Below the pieces are notes generated by a model. That model saw only the letters and a list, made by a program, of their open reading frames with translations. It was not told where the DNA came from and did no database searches. 64,000 nucleotides of DNA from Candidatus Heimdallarchaeota archaeon (GTDB lineage Archaea > Asgardarchaeota > Heimdallarchaeia > Hodarchaeales > Hodarchaeaceae), in NCBI GenBank assembly GCA_019057635.1, contig DXJL01000104.1, positions 1-64,000 on the forward strand, written 5' to 3'. How positions within the stretch are numbered: the first letter of the stretch is position 1; each line of letters opens with the position of its first letter. The translations under genes and the position numbers were made by a program. This document shows, piece by piece, positions 36,824 through 44,871 of the stretch.

Positions 36824-38497
36824 TCAGGCCTCAGCAGGCCCTTTATCTAAGCATTCAGGGGATATACGATACAGTCCGAGCTTATGACGCACTCCAGAAT
36901 GTATTTCAACCTCTTCGACATTGATCAGCCCACTTTCATAGACAGATATGACATTAAAAGAATTTAATCTACGCGATCGGATTTTTTTGCTTGAAAATGT
37001 ACCCGCATTCACAAATAATGTATTTTCGACCTGCATTGTCGTGGCATAGTGCTCTAATCCTGATAAAACGAGAGGTACATTATGGGAAGTTAAAAACTGT
37101 ATCACATCACCAGCGTCCTTTACTACTCTTTTAAAGTAACTTCTCGGAACTGGTAAGACTGAATGATGCATCGCTACCAAAAAAAATTTGTAATTTCCAT
37201 AACAATCATACTCATGCTCAATCATATGCATTCGGCTGCGACCTACACGACCAGAAGCATCAGCACCTGTATTAATACCTAAGACTCGGACTGTGGGATC
37301 TTCGTATACTGGATCTAAAGGACCGATCTGTTGTACCCACATCTCTCGTCCAAAAGGTTGTAGATCACGAGTTCCTGGAACAATAAGGTAGGGTACTCCT
37401 AATTCTCTCAATTCTCGTAATCTGAGCTTAGCTATAGCAAAATCCTCTGGATAAGAATCATTTGTAAGATCACCCGTATGAATCAAGACATTAGGTTTTT
37501 CACGAATCATCATCTTAATACCTAGATCATAGATTTTGGTTAAAAAGTCACTTCCGTCCGTGAAGTGCGTATCAGAGAACTGACATATTTTTGTTACCAA
37601 ATTTTCCCCTGGAATCAAATAATTTGCCTTAGTAGCTAACTCTCCCTTCCAGATTTGTTGAGATTCCTGATTTGCAGTTAAGAATTTAGAATAAGTATCA
37701 ATTCCATGGAATTGAACATCAATATTCTTATCCTTAACAATTATGTCCACAAATGTGTGACCTGCCGTACCTCTTGTTTTAAAACTGCTAAATGTACCTG
37801 AATTTATTAATAAAGCTCTACGTTCACCATTAGATAAGGAAAACATATTAGGATAATGTCGATGCGCAGTTATCAGAACGTCAATACCTGCTTTCCATAT
37901 CACTTGTGAAACATCACCAGCATCTAAAATCATGGATCTTTCTCTCCCAGTTGAAGGAATTGGCAATAGATGATGGTGAAAACATAGGATTTTAAGGACA
38001 TCGTCTGGTATAGTTTCTAGTTCAGCAATGGCTTCAATCCCTCGGTCTCCAATTCGACCTGTGTTTTCATCAGGTTCTGAAGAATCAATCCCCAGAATGA
38101 CTATGTTTCCGCCCCTCTCTCGAGTATCTATGTAAAACTGTCTCTCACCATAGAATTTTTTCCAAAGTTGATCCCCGATATTTCGCATATCATGGTTCCC
38201 AGGAACGGTGAAAAGTTCTTTTACTGTAGGAAAATGAGTTTGTAAAATCTCCTTTGAAAGATCAAAATCCTCATATGTCCCAGAGTCAGTAATATCGCCT
38301 AAATGCAGTACTAAGGCATCTGGATTCTGTTTCAATCTTTTATTAATTAAAATAGCTCCTGTTTCAAATGCTTCTTGATGAAATAGGCCAGTGAATTTTG
38401 ATATGTGTGTATCAGAAAATATAAGTAATTCTTCAAGCTTGGATTTCCTTTTAGATCGTTTATCCATCTCATGTTCGTCCTTACAAATTTTAATCAA
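36824..38497 (-). CDS. Double metallophosphoesterase with degenerate second domain
   Basis: This 557-residue protein contains two calcineurin-like domains in tandem. The first (about residues 22-270) has all metal ligands: FSDTHIS, HLGDITD, PGNHDM, CFHHHLLP and ITAHRHYPN. The second (about 295-535) begins well (FSDTHFTDG, HTGDLTND) but has PGTRDL for GNHD and SGLEHYA for GHxH, so several metal ligands are lost while MHHSVLP remains. The second half may be structural or regulatory. Substrates of such enzymes range from nucleotides to phosphoproteins. The start could be a later Met (MDKRSKRK). Confidence 0.88.
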   Translation of the reverse strand: MIKICKDEHEMDKRSKRKSKLEELLIFSDTHISKFTGLFHQEAFETGAILINKRLKQNPDALVLHLGDITDSGTYEDFDLSKEILQTHFPTVKELFTVPGNHDMRNIGDQLWKKFYGERQFYIDTRERGGNIVILGIDSSEPDENTGRIGDRGIEAIAELETIPDDVLKILCFHHHLLPIPSTGRERSMILDAGDVSQVIWKAGIDVLITAHRHYPNMFSLSNGERRALLINSGTFSSFKTRGTAGHTFVDIIVKDKNIDVQFHGIDTYSKFLTANQESQQIWKGELATKANYLIPGENLVTKICQFSDTHFTDGSDFLTKIYDLGIKMMIREKPNVLIHTGDLTNDSYPEDFAIAKLRLRELRELGVPYLIVPGTRDLQPFGREMWVQQIGPLDPVYEDPTVRVLGINTGADASGRVGRSRMHMIEHEYDCYGNYKFFLVAMHHSVLPVPRSYFKRVVKDAGDVIQFLTSHNVPLVLSGLEHYATTMQVENTLFVNAGTFSSKKIRSRRLNSFNVISVYESGLINVEEVEIHSGVRHKLGLYRISPECLDKGPAEA

Positions 38498-38661
38498 ATA
38501 TCCTGGGCTTTTTTCACTTCAAGGTTAGTGTAAGGTTCATTCCTCATCCTTTGAATATAAATAATTCTTCCTTTATGTTAATAAATACTCCCTTTTCAAT
38601 GCTACAAACTGTAATCGCGAAACAAACGATAATCAAATAGCGTTATATTGGAGAATTATCC

Positions 38662-40788
38662 ATGAGTTCTAAAAAATGTCCTCTGTGTACTGGAAGCGGA
38701 ATTATATCAACGAAAACAAAGAAAAAATGTCCTCAATGTCGTGGGATGGGATCCACTAAGATTTTAATTGGAGGAGGAAAGCCCAAAGCAAAAGACACCT
38801 GTTCTAAGTGTAAGGGCTCCGGAAAAATTGAGATAAGTACAGATAAAACTTGTCCTTCCTGTTTAGGAGAAGGCACTCTCAAATTAAAATGTGTCTTATG
38901 TGGAAATCCTTTGAAAGAAGACAATATCGATCTGTGTACAAAATGTCAAGGAAAAACTTCAATACACCAGTTAATCCCTCCAGTAACAAAACAAATGGTT
39001 GAATTTAATCAACTTTATCAAAGTAAAGTTGTAAATATTGTTGATTTTGGTTATTTCGTGCAATTAGCTCCTAAAATCGAGGGATTAGTAAGGAATAAAC
39101 GCTTTGCAGGAAAGAAAGATGATACAGTTATTATAAAATTAATAAACATGAAGGGAGATAGACTTGAATTTGAGGAAGTTAAGATAACTGACTTATCTCA
39201 GTTTTCTATCACAAGAATGCATGACTCTATTCCTTTGCAAAAAATTCATCAGAAACGGGACGTAGGGGCGTTCCTCTCTTTTATTGCCCGAATTGAGAAT
39301 GTTCGTCAGATTCCCAATGGACCAAAAGTATTCACATTACTAGATGAGACTGGAAATATTGAAGCCGCTGCGTTTCGATTAGATTTTGTTGATGAAATGG
39401 CCATCGGTGATATTGTAGAGGTGGCAGGGCAATTTAATGTTCATCGCGGAGCAGAGCAAATTGAAATTGCGGATATGTTCATTGTCGATAAAGCATACTC
39501 AAATGCATTCAACAAGAAGCTAAAAGCACACTTAGATTCAATAAGCGAACCTAAATCCATTGATTTTTTAGTGAAATCAAACGTTCTCAATCTTTTACGT
39601 CCTAAGTTTATTGCCGTTGCAAAACGACTTCGCAGGGCATTTTTTGAATCTCAACCTATTATAATTCGTCATCATAATGACTGCGATGGAATTTCCGCAG
39701 GAATTGCAGTAGAATTATCTTTACGTCAACTATGGATAGACACTTATCAACAGATTGATGAGGATAAATTACGTCATTTAATCAAGCGAACAGTTAACAA
39801 ACCTCCCTTTTATGACCCTTTAGATGCTGTTCGAGATGTTAATTTTGCTTTAGAAGATGAAAATCGCTTTGGTGATAAACTTCCCTTAGTTATTATGCTT
39901 GATACAGGTAGTAGTGAAGAGAGTCTCTTTTCTTATAAACTTCTGCAAACCTATGGTATGGAAGTCATGGTAGTTGATCATCATTTTCCTTCGGCTTCTG
40001 TTCAAGAGGTTATTAGTAATCATTTGAATAATTATTATGCTGGTGGTGATTATAATATATGCACGGGTATGCTTGGTGTTGAGCTAGCTCGTTTTGTGAA
40101 CCCAGCAGTTACTAATAATATAATTCATATCCCAGCCATTGCAGGTATCGGAGATCGAGTTAAAGGGGAAGAATTCGACCAATACCTAGAACTTGCCAAG
40201 CAACGGAATTATACTGAATCATTTTTATCTGATATTGCGATAGCTGTAGATTACCAAGCATATTTCCTTAAATTTTCACCAGGCCGACTTTTGCTGACTG
40301 ATCTACTCGGAATCAAGGGAACTGATGAACGACAGCTAGCTTTTGTGAAGTTGTTAGCCACAGAAGCCCGAGATCTTCTCGAAAAGCAACTACTCATCTC
40401 TCTCGAATATTGTCAAGAAACAGCCTTACCCAATGGAATACAATTAGCCATATTAGATGTTGAGCAATTCGCTAGTCGGTTTGACTATCCTCCCCCTGGA
40501 AAGATCACAGGAAGTCTTTTTGATCATCTTGGTAGACTAAATTCAAAAAAACCATTAGTGACTATCGGATTAGGGCCAGATTTTGCCATATTTCGGTCTC
40601 AACATGTGAAACTCGATTTTCCTAACCTCGTAAGGACTTTAGCCGAAGATATGCCACATGCAAACATTGAAGGAGGAGGTCATGAAATTGTTGGCAGCCT
40701 TAAGTTTATCACTGGTGCGAGAACTGAATTTATTGATTTAATTCAAGAAAAATTAACAATAATTAGCGTTGCAACCTCGGAGAACTAA
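38662..40788 (+). CDS. Archaeal DHH phosphoesterase with DnaJ zinc finger, S1 and OB domains (RecJ-like)
   Basis: This 708-residue protein combines several modules. Residues 1-80 form a DnaJ-type zinc finger with CPLCTGSG, CPQCRGMG, CSKCKGSG and CPSCLGEG repeats. An S1 RNA-binding domain follows (SKVVNIVDFGYFVQLAPKIE), then an OB-fold (GNIEAAAFRLDFVDEM). The DHH nuclease core has RHHNDCDGISAG, MLDTGSSEE and VVDHHFPSA, with DHHA1 GGGHEIVGSLKF at the end. All catalytic acidic residues appear intact. Archaeal members are single-strand or RNA/DNA exonucleases, or phosphodiesterases linked to repair or RNA turnover. The next small zinc gene follows by 3 bp. Confidence 0.92.
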   Translation: MSSKKCPLCTGSGIISTKTKKKCPQCRGMGSTKILIGGGKPKAKDTCSKCKGSGKIEISTDKTCPSCLGEGTLKLKCVLCGNPLKEDNIDLCTKCQGKTSIHQLIPPVTKQMVEFNQLYQSKVVNIVDFGYFVQLAPKIEGLVRNKRFAGKKDDTVIIKLINMKGDRLEFEEVKITDLSQFSITRMHDSIPLQKIHQKRDVGAFLSFIARIENVRQIPNGPKVFTLLDETGNIEAAAFRLDFVDEMAIGDIVEVAGQFNVHRGAEQIEIADMFIVDKAYSNAFNKKLKAHLDSISEPKSIDFLVKSNVLNLLRPKFIAVAKRLRRAFFESQPIIIRHHNDCDGISAGIAVELSLRQLWIDTYQQIDEDKLRHLIKRTVNKPPFYDPLDAVRDVNFALEDENRFGDKLPLVIMLDTGSSEESLFSYKLLQTYGMEVMVVDHHFPSASVQEVISNHLNNYYAGGDYNICTGMLGVELARFVNPAVTNNIIHIPAIAGIGDRVKGEEFDQYLELAKQRNYTESFLSDIAIAVDYQAYFLKFSPGRLLLTDLLGIKGTDERQLAFVKLLATEARDLLEKQLLISLEYCQETALPNGIQLAILDVEQFASRFDYPPPGKITGSLFDHLGRLNSKKPLVTIGLGPDFAIFRSQHVKLDFPNLVRTLAEDMPHANIEGGGHEIVGSLKFITGARTEFIDLIQEKLTIISVATSEN

Positions 40789-40791
40789 TAG

Positions 40792-40995
40792 ATGATTAGA
40801 AAATGCGCTCTATGTAATTTAAATCTTACTAATGACCCCAAGTTTCGAGTTTTCTCCTATTGGAAAATTAATTGCCCAGGTAAATGGCATATTTTTATTT
40901 GTAATGGCTGTATTACAAAAAATATTGATACTCCATGCACTCAAGACGAAATCAGTAAACAAAAAATAAGAAAAGGATTTCAGATTAAGCATTAA
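40792..40995 (+). CDS. Small zinc-binding protein
   Basis: This 67-residue protein has Cys pairs in MIRKCALCNLNL and a later ICNGCITKN, which together can hold one zinc. Aromatic and basic residues dominate the rest. It begins 3 bp after the DHH nuclease and is 27 bp before a GNAT gene, so it is in the same operon. I do not recognise a named family; a nucleic-acid role is a guess from context. Confidence 0.65.
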   Translation: MIRKCALCNLNLTNDPKFRVFSYWKINCPGKWHIFICNGCITKNIDTPCTQDEISKQKIRKGFQIKH

Positions 40996-41022
40996 CTTAC
41001 GTAACCAATGGAGATTAGCTGA

Positions 41023-41619
41023 TTGGATTTACAGATTAAGGATTATACCCCCAACTACGAGGAACAGTGGTTAGAATGTTTGAAAGAGACCTTTTATGCC
41101 TCCTCATACTATGATATGATTCTAAAAATTAAACCTCGGTATGAACAACCTATTGTCGAGCTAATTACTCTTCATGGAGGTAAAATTGTTGCTTTCCTTG
41201 ATATTGAATTGATACCTCTTTCAGAGCAGTTATGTAGTAAAGATGAAGAGTATTGTGGCCAAATATCCCTCATTGGTGTTCATCCGAAATATAGACGCCA
41301 AAAAATTGCCACTAAACTACTTGAAAACGCAATTACCAAGATTAAGAAGAATAGTCAAATTGAAAGATTAGAGGTTTCTTTCCGAGAAGATAAGGAAATT
41401 AGTACGTGGCTCCATTCGATGGATTTTTTTCCTTGCGAGAAATATTATGAAGTGAGTTTTAGTCAAGACTTTTTCATTAAATATGGTATCGAGCTTCCTT
41501 ACGGATTGAATCCTAGTATATTAACTGGATTTGTTGATCAAAAAGGGTTTCGTCTTATATCCACTGATCATCCTCCAGAGAAGACTTTTCCATATTTAAT
41601 TATGGAAAAAAAACTTTAA
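41023..41619 (+). CDS. GNAT N-acetyltransferase
   Basis: This 198-residue protein has a TTG start and a GNAT core. The N-terminal helix reads YTPNYEEQWLECLKETF and the acetyl-CoA loop is IGVHPKYRRQKIATKLLENA, with the R/Q-x-x-G/K-x-A pattern in slightly altered form. The strand after it is IERLEVSFREDKEI. It is the third gene of the group that begins with the DHH nuclease, but no shared function is obvious. Its stop lies 3 bp from the convergent methyltransferase stop. Confidence 0.82.
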   Translation: MDLQIKDYTPNYEEQWLECLKETFYASSYYDMILKIKPRYEQPIVELITLHGGKIVAFLDIELIPLSEQLCSKDEEYCGQISLIGVHPKYRRQKIATKLLENAITKIKKNSQIERLEVSFREDKEISTWLHSMDFFPCEKYYEVSFSQDFFIKYGIELPYGLNPSILTGFVDQKGFRLISTDHPPEKTFPYLIMEKKL

Positions 41620-41622
41620 TTT

Positions 41623-42954
41623 CTATTCTTTTCTAAAAATTAAACAGTATATGTGACAACGATTACCTACCCATGCGTTATTGACACCTAACGCAAGCAA
41701 GCGTTTATCATCCTGTAACCAAATCTTTTCATCTTTTAAAACCCAATCTGATTCTGATAAGGTGGTTGCAGTATCGTAAGCTAACGGATAGAGCTTGCCG
41801 TTAGTAAAAACATTGTTCGTAATGACAACTAAATATCCTTTAGGTTTCATCAGGTTATGTATCTGACGAAAAACTCTTTTCTGGGTCTCCAAAAAAGTCT
41901 TGTAGTTGGTAATATTAGCAAGATCGAGTTGGTTTATTTCACTATATTTAGTGTCTAACCCTTTTGTTTTTCGATCTTTTTGACGCATTTCTGTACGATC
42001 TAGTTGACTCCAATATGGGGGAGAGGTGATAACGAAATCAATCTCAGAAAATCCGTATTTTTCCCAAATTTCGTATAACTTCAAACTATTAGCGTGGATT
42101 ACTTCCCATTCTCCTTTTTCTTTTGTTGTATAAAGAGGACTATAAGGAAGGGACGCCAGTTGGGCAAGTCGTTCATTGCTAATCCCCACATATTTTTCTG
42201 CAAGCTCAATTCCAACAGCATTTCTATTGCATTGCTTGGCTGCGATTACTGTACTACCACTTCCTAAAAAGGGATCTACAACTAGCTCTCCAGGTTTTGT
42301 GAAAAATGTGATAAACTTACGGACTAAAATTTCTGGAAATTTCGCAGGATGAAGAATTTCGTTCTTTTTACGAGGAGGAGGGCGAACAATTATCCAAGAC
42401 TTGGTCATTCGAAGCCATTCTCTGCCTGTAAGATAGTTTAACTTATTTTTTTTGTTCAAAATACCAAATGGACGCTTTTTTCTTCCTTTTTTTAGTGTTA
42501 TCAAGTCCCTCATTCCCCCCTGTTGTTCCTCTGTTTTGTAAACAAGAAATGTATTCTCTTCTAATTCATTATCAATATTGATTAGAATTCGTTCAATTTC
42601 TTGATTATAATGAGTGGCAAGTTGTGACCGTATCGATTTTGTAACTGATAAGAAGAGAGAATAACTTTGATAATCTATTGAATTTTTCAGTAAAGGGATA
42701 AATATTAACGGCGTCTCTAGATCCAAGTAAAAGAAAATTAATTTTTGTTTTTGTATCTGTAATTCGATTTGAAAACAATTCAAATTATTGTGCTTAATAA
42801 GCTCCCAAAGCTTTCTGAAGCTGGCTTTTTCTGGATGCTTAAGAAGATCATCAAGAGAAAAAACATGTAATAAAGTGTGAGGATGGCTAATAAACTCAAA
42901 ATACTTCCATATTTCATTAGTAACATCCTCTGGGCCTTTAGATAAAGATTTCAT
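41623..42954 (-). CDS. DNA amino-methyltransferase (N4/N6 type)
   Basis: In this 443-residue protein residues 1-170 form an unassigned N-terminal region, perhaps for target recognition. Then come KFITFFTKPGELVVDPFLGSGST-type motif I (VDPFLGSGSTVIAAKQCN) and GIELAEKYV as motif II. The catalytic motif IV is FVITSPPYWSQLDRTEM; TSPPYW is typical of N4-cytosine or related enzymes. It is the third DNA methyltransferase in the window and also lacks an adjacent nuclease. It is convergent with the GNAT gene and divergent from the PspC-like gene. Confidence 0.9.
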   Translation of the reverse strand: MKSLSKGPEDVTNEIWKYFEFISHPHTLLHVFSLDDLLKHPEKASFRKLWELIKHNNLNCFQIELQIQKQKLIFFYLDLETPLIFIPLLKNSIDYQSYSLFLSVTKSIRSQLATHYNQEIERILINIDNELEENTFLVYKTEEQQGGMRDLITLKKGRKKRPFGILNKKNKLNYLTGREWLRMTKSWIIVRPPPRKKNEILHPAKFPEILVRKFITFFTKPGELVVDPFLGSGSTVIAAKQCNRNAVGIELAEKYVGISNERLAQLASLPYSPLYTTKEKGEWEVIHANSLKLYEIWEKYGFSEIDFVITSPPYWSQLDRTEMRQKDRKTKGLDTKYSEINQLDLANITNYKTFLETQKRVFRQIHNLMKPKGYLVVITNNVFTNGKLYPLAYDTATTLSESDWVLKDEKIWLQDDKRLLALGVNNAWVGNRCHIYCLIFRKE

Positions 42955-43089
42955 TTATTATGCTAGCTTCCTATATTCTTAAAACAGCTTGTTTTTTATT
43001 ATGTGATGTATCTCGAAGAGAAAGTTAAAAAGGATATTTGGTTATAGTTAGATGATAATAGCGATATTGTCTTTTAGAGTCGTATCAAG

Positions 43090-43467
43090 ATGCCAGACTA
43101 TTGTGTTAACTGCGGTGAAAAGCTTGTTCAAGATGATATTTTCTGTAGTAACTGTGGAAGTGAAATAAAACAGGAGAAACCATCCTATAGTCCAAGACCT
43201 AGGCGTACATCAGACTATTCCGCTCGTAGTAACGTAACACCTCCCAAATTGTTTCGAAGTCGAAACGATCGGTGGATATTAGGTGTGTGTGGAGGTTTAG
43301 GAAGACATTTCAGTATTGATCCCATCCTCGTTCGAATAGGATTTATTATCACATTTTTTTTCTATGGATCAAGTCTCATTTTGTACATTATTTTAGTAAT
43401 TTTCATTGAAGAAGAAGAGCTAAATTCCGAATTTGCACCATCTCAAATATACGAACCACCCTATTAA
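43090..43467 (+). CDS. Zinc-ribbon plus PspC-domain membrane protein
   Basis: This 125-residue protein begins with a zinc ribbon (YCVNCGEKLVQDDIFCSNCGSE). A polar linker follows, then a PspC domain: DRWILGVCGGLGRHFSIDPILVRIGFII with a membrane helix (TFFFYGSSLILYIILVIFIE). PspC domains are stress-response membrane modules in bacteria. The zinc-ribbon plus PspC fusion is common in archaea. Its role here, envelope stress or membrane-associated regulation, is inference. The gene stands alone. Confidence 0.88.
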   Translation: MPDYCVNCGEKLVQDDIFCSNCGSEIKQEKPSYSPRPRRTSDYSARSNVTPPKLFRSRNDRWILGVCGGLGRHFSIDPILVRIGFIITFFFYGSSLILYIILVIFIEEEELNSEFAPSQIYEPPY

Positions 43468-43566
43468 CGGATTTTGTATTCACATTTAACAAATTTCGTT
43501 GAATCTCGTATCGACCCGTTTTAAAACGAATTTTCTACACCGCTGAGTTCAATTAGAATATCGGAT

Positions 43567-43803
43567 TTGACAAATATGAATTATGATATTAAATTACCAG
43601 AAGAACTAGTTAACTTCTTCGATTCTGTTTTTACAGTGTTCGATTTAGAATTTACCGACAAGGAAAATATGTTGAAGCACGTATTACTCGAGAGTCTCGA
43701 GCATAGATTAGAACATATGGCTGAAAACCAAAGTTTTGAGCAACATAAGAAGTATCACAATTTAATTGGTAATGAAAAAGTTAAATGTGTTAGTTCTGAG
43801 TGA
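43567..43803 (+). CDS. Small acidic/helical protein of unknown function
   Basis: This 78-residue protein (TTG start) has the pattern IKLPEELVNFFDSVFTVFDL followed by a helix ENMLKHVLLESLEHRLEHMA. The start resembles the strand-helix of small RHH-like regulators (I.LP.EL...), but the rest does not clearly fit. I assign no function. Confidence 0.45.
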   Translation: MTNMNYDIKLPEELVNFFDSVFTVFDLEFTDKENMLKHVLLESLEHRLEHMAENQSFEQHKKYHNLIGNEKVKCVSSE

Positions 43804-43863
43804 TTTCACATTATCCAATTTATATTCTGAAACTCCTCAAGAGCGCATATCCTTGAGGATACT

Positions 43864-44049
43864 TTATTCTTTTTCCCCGTATTCAATTTCCAGAGAAATT
43901 TTTTGAATATCCATTCCTTTTATACGTAATGAACTTACCATTCCAAAAGTTGAGTATCCAATAAAGTCTTGAACAAACTGTTTGAGGCCAATAGACTTAC
44001 CATTTACTTTGAGCTTTAATTCATTAACTTCTTTCATTTTCAACACCAA
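43864..44049 (-). CDS. Small conserved archaeal-type protein
   Basis: This 61-residue protein reads ELKLKVNGKSIGLKQFVQDF, then STFGMVSSLRIKG and KISLEIEY. The pattern 'VNGK.I.L..FVQ.......GMVSSL.G' matches small uncharacterised proteins found across archaea, as I recall them. The start could be the internal Met of MKEVNELK. It is divergent from the ABC transporter genes. Function unknown. Confidence 0.65.
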   Translation of the reverse strand: MVLKMKEVNELKLKVNGKSIGLKQFVQDFIGYSTFGMVSSLRIKGMDIQKISLEIEYGEKE

Positions 44050-44118
44050 GCCATATTTTAGAATCTTCAGGAGATAATTATTAAAATTCTATCCTAGAAT
44101 TTAGGGGAGTGTGATCCG

Positions 44119-44868
44119 GTGTCAGTTGTGAACTTAATTAATCTTGAGAATGTATCCAAATATTATACAATGGGAGAAGTCCAAGTTAATGCACTATCGG
44201 ACCTTTCCTTAGAGATTGATAGAGGGAAATTTGTCGTTCTGATAGGTCCCTCTGGTACTGGAAAAAGTACATTATTAAATATAATAAGTGCGATTGATAC
44301 CCCATCTAAAGGAAGAATTCTAATTGAAGGAGTTGATATCTCATTCCTGACCCGAAAACAACGTGCTCAATTTCGAAGACACAAGATTGGGTTTATATTT
44401 CAGTTTTTTAATCTTTTACCAACCTTAACTGCAGTAGAAAATGTTGAATTCGGTCTTGCATTAGTAGGTGTTACCAATTCATCTGGAAACATTTCCTACG
44501 ATACAAGAGACATTCACTCGACAGCTTTGGGATGGCTTGAAAAGGTTGGATTAACTCACAGAGCCAATCACTTTCCCAGCCAAATGAGTGGGGGAGAACA
44601 ACAAAGAGTTGCAATTGCGAGGGCATTAGCTAAAGATCCTCCTATTATAATAGCTGACGAACCAACAGGAAATTTAGATTTTCGTACAGGGATTAAAGTT
44701 CTTAAATTAATGAAAGAATTAAACAAACAAACTCAGAAAACATTCATCATTGCTACTCACAACAGTCAACTTGCAAAAATTGCTGATTATGTAATTTCTC
44801 TTCAAATGGGAGGGGTAGAAACCTATGATCAAATACCCAAGGAAGATCTTGACAATCTCATATGGTAA
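44119..44868 (+). CDS. ABC transporter ATP-binding protein (LolD/MacB type)
   Basis: This 249-residue ATPase with a GTG start has Walker [11 protein letters not shown]-loop [20 protein letters not shown], signature [16 protein letters not shown], Walker [13 protein letters not shown] and the switch His in [10 protein letters not shown]. The LolD/MacB/FtsE branch shows in the Q-loop phrase. It ends 3 bp before the permease gene. Together they form a transporter that moves lipids, lipoproteins or peptides, or performs mechanotransmission. A substrate cannot be inferred. Confidence 0.95.
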   Translation: MSVVNLINLENVSKYYTMGEVQVNALSDLSLEIDRGKFVVLIGPSGTGKSTLLNIISAIDTPSKGRILIEGVDISFLTRKQRAQFRRHKIGFIFQFFNLLPTLTAVENVEFGLALVGVTNSSGNISYDTRDIHSTALGWLEKVGLTHRANHFPSQMSGGEQQRVAIARALAKDPPIIIADEPTGNLDFRTGIKVLKLMKELNKQTQKTFIIATHNSQLAKIADYVISLQMGGVETYDQIPKEDLDNLIW

Positions 44869-44871
44869 GAT

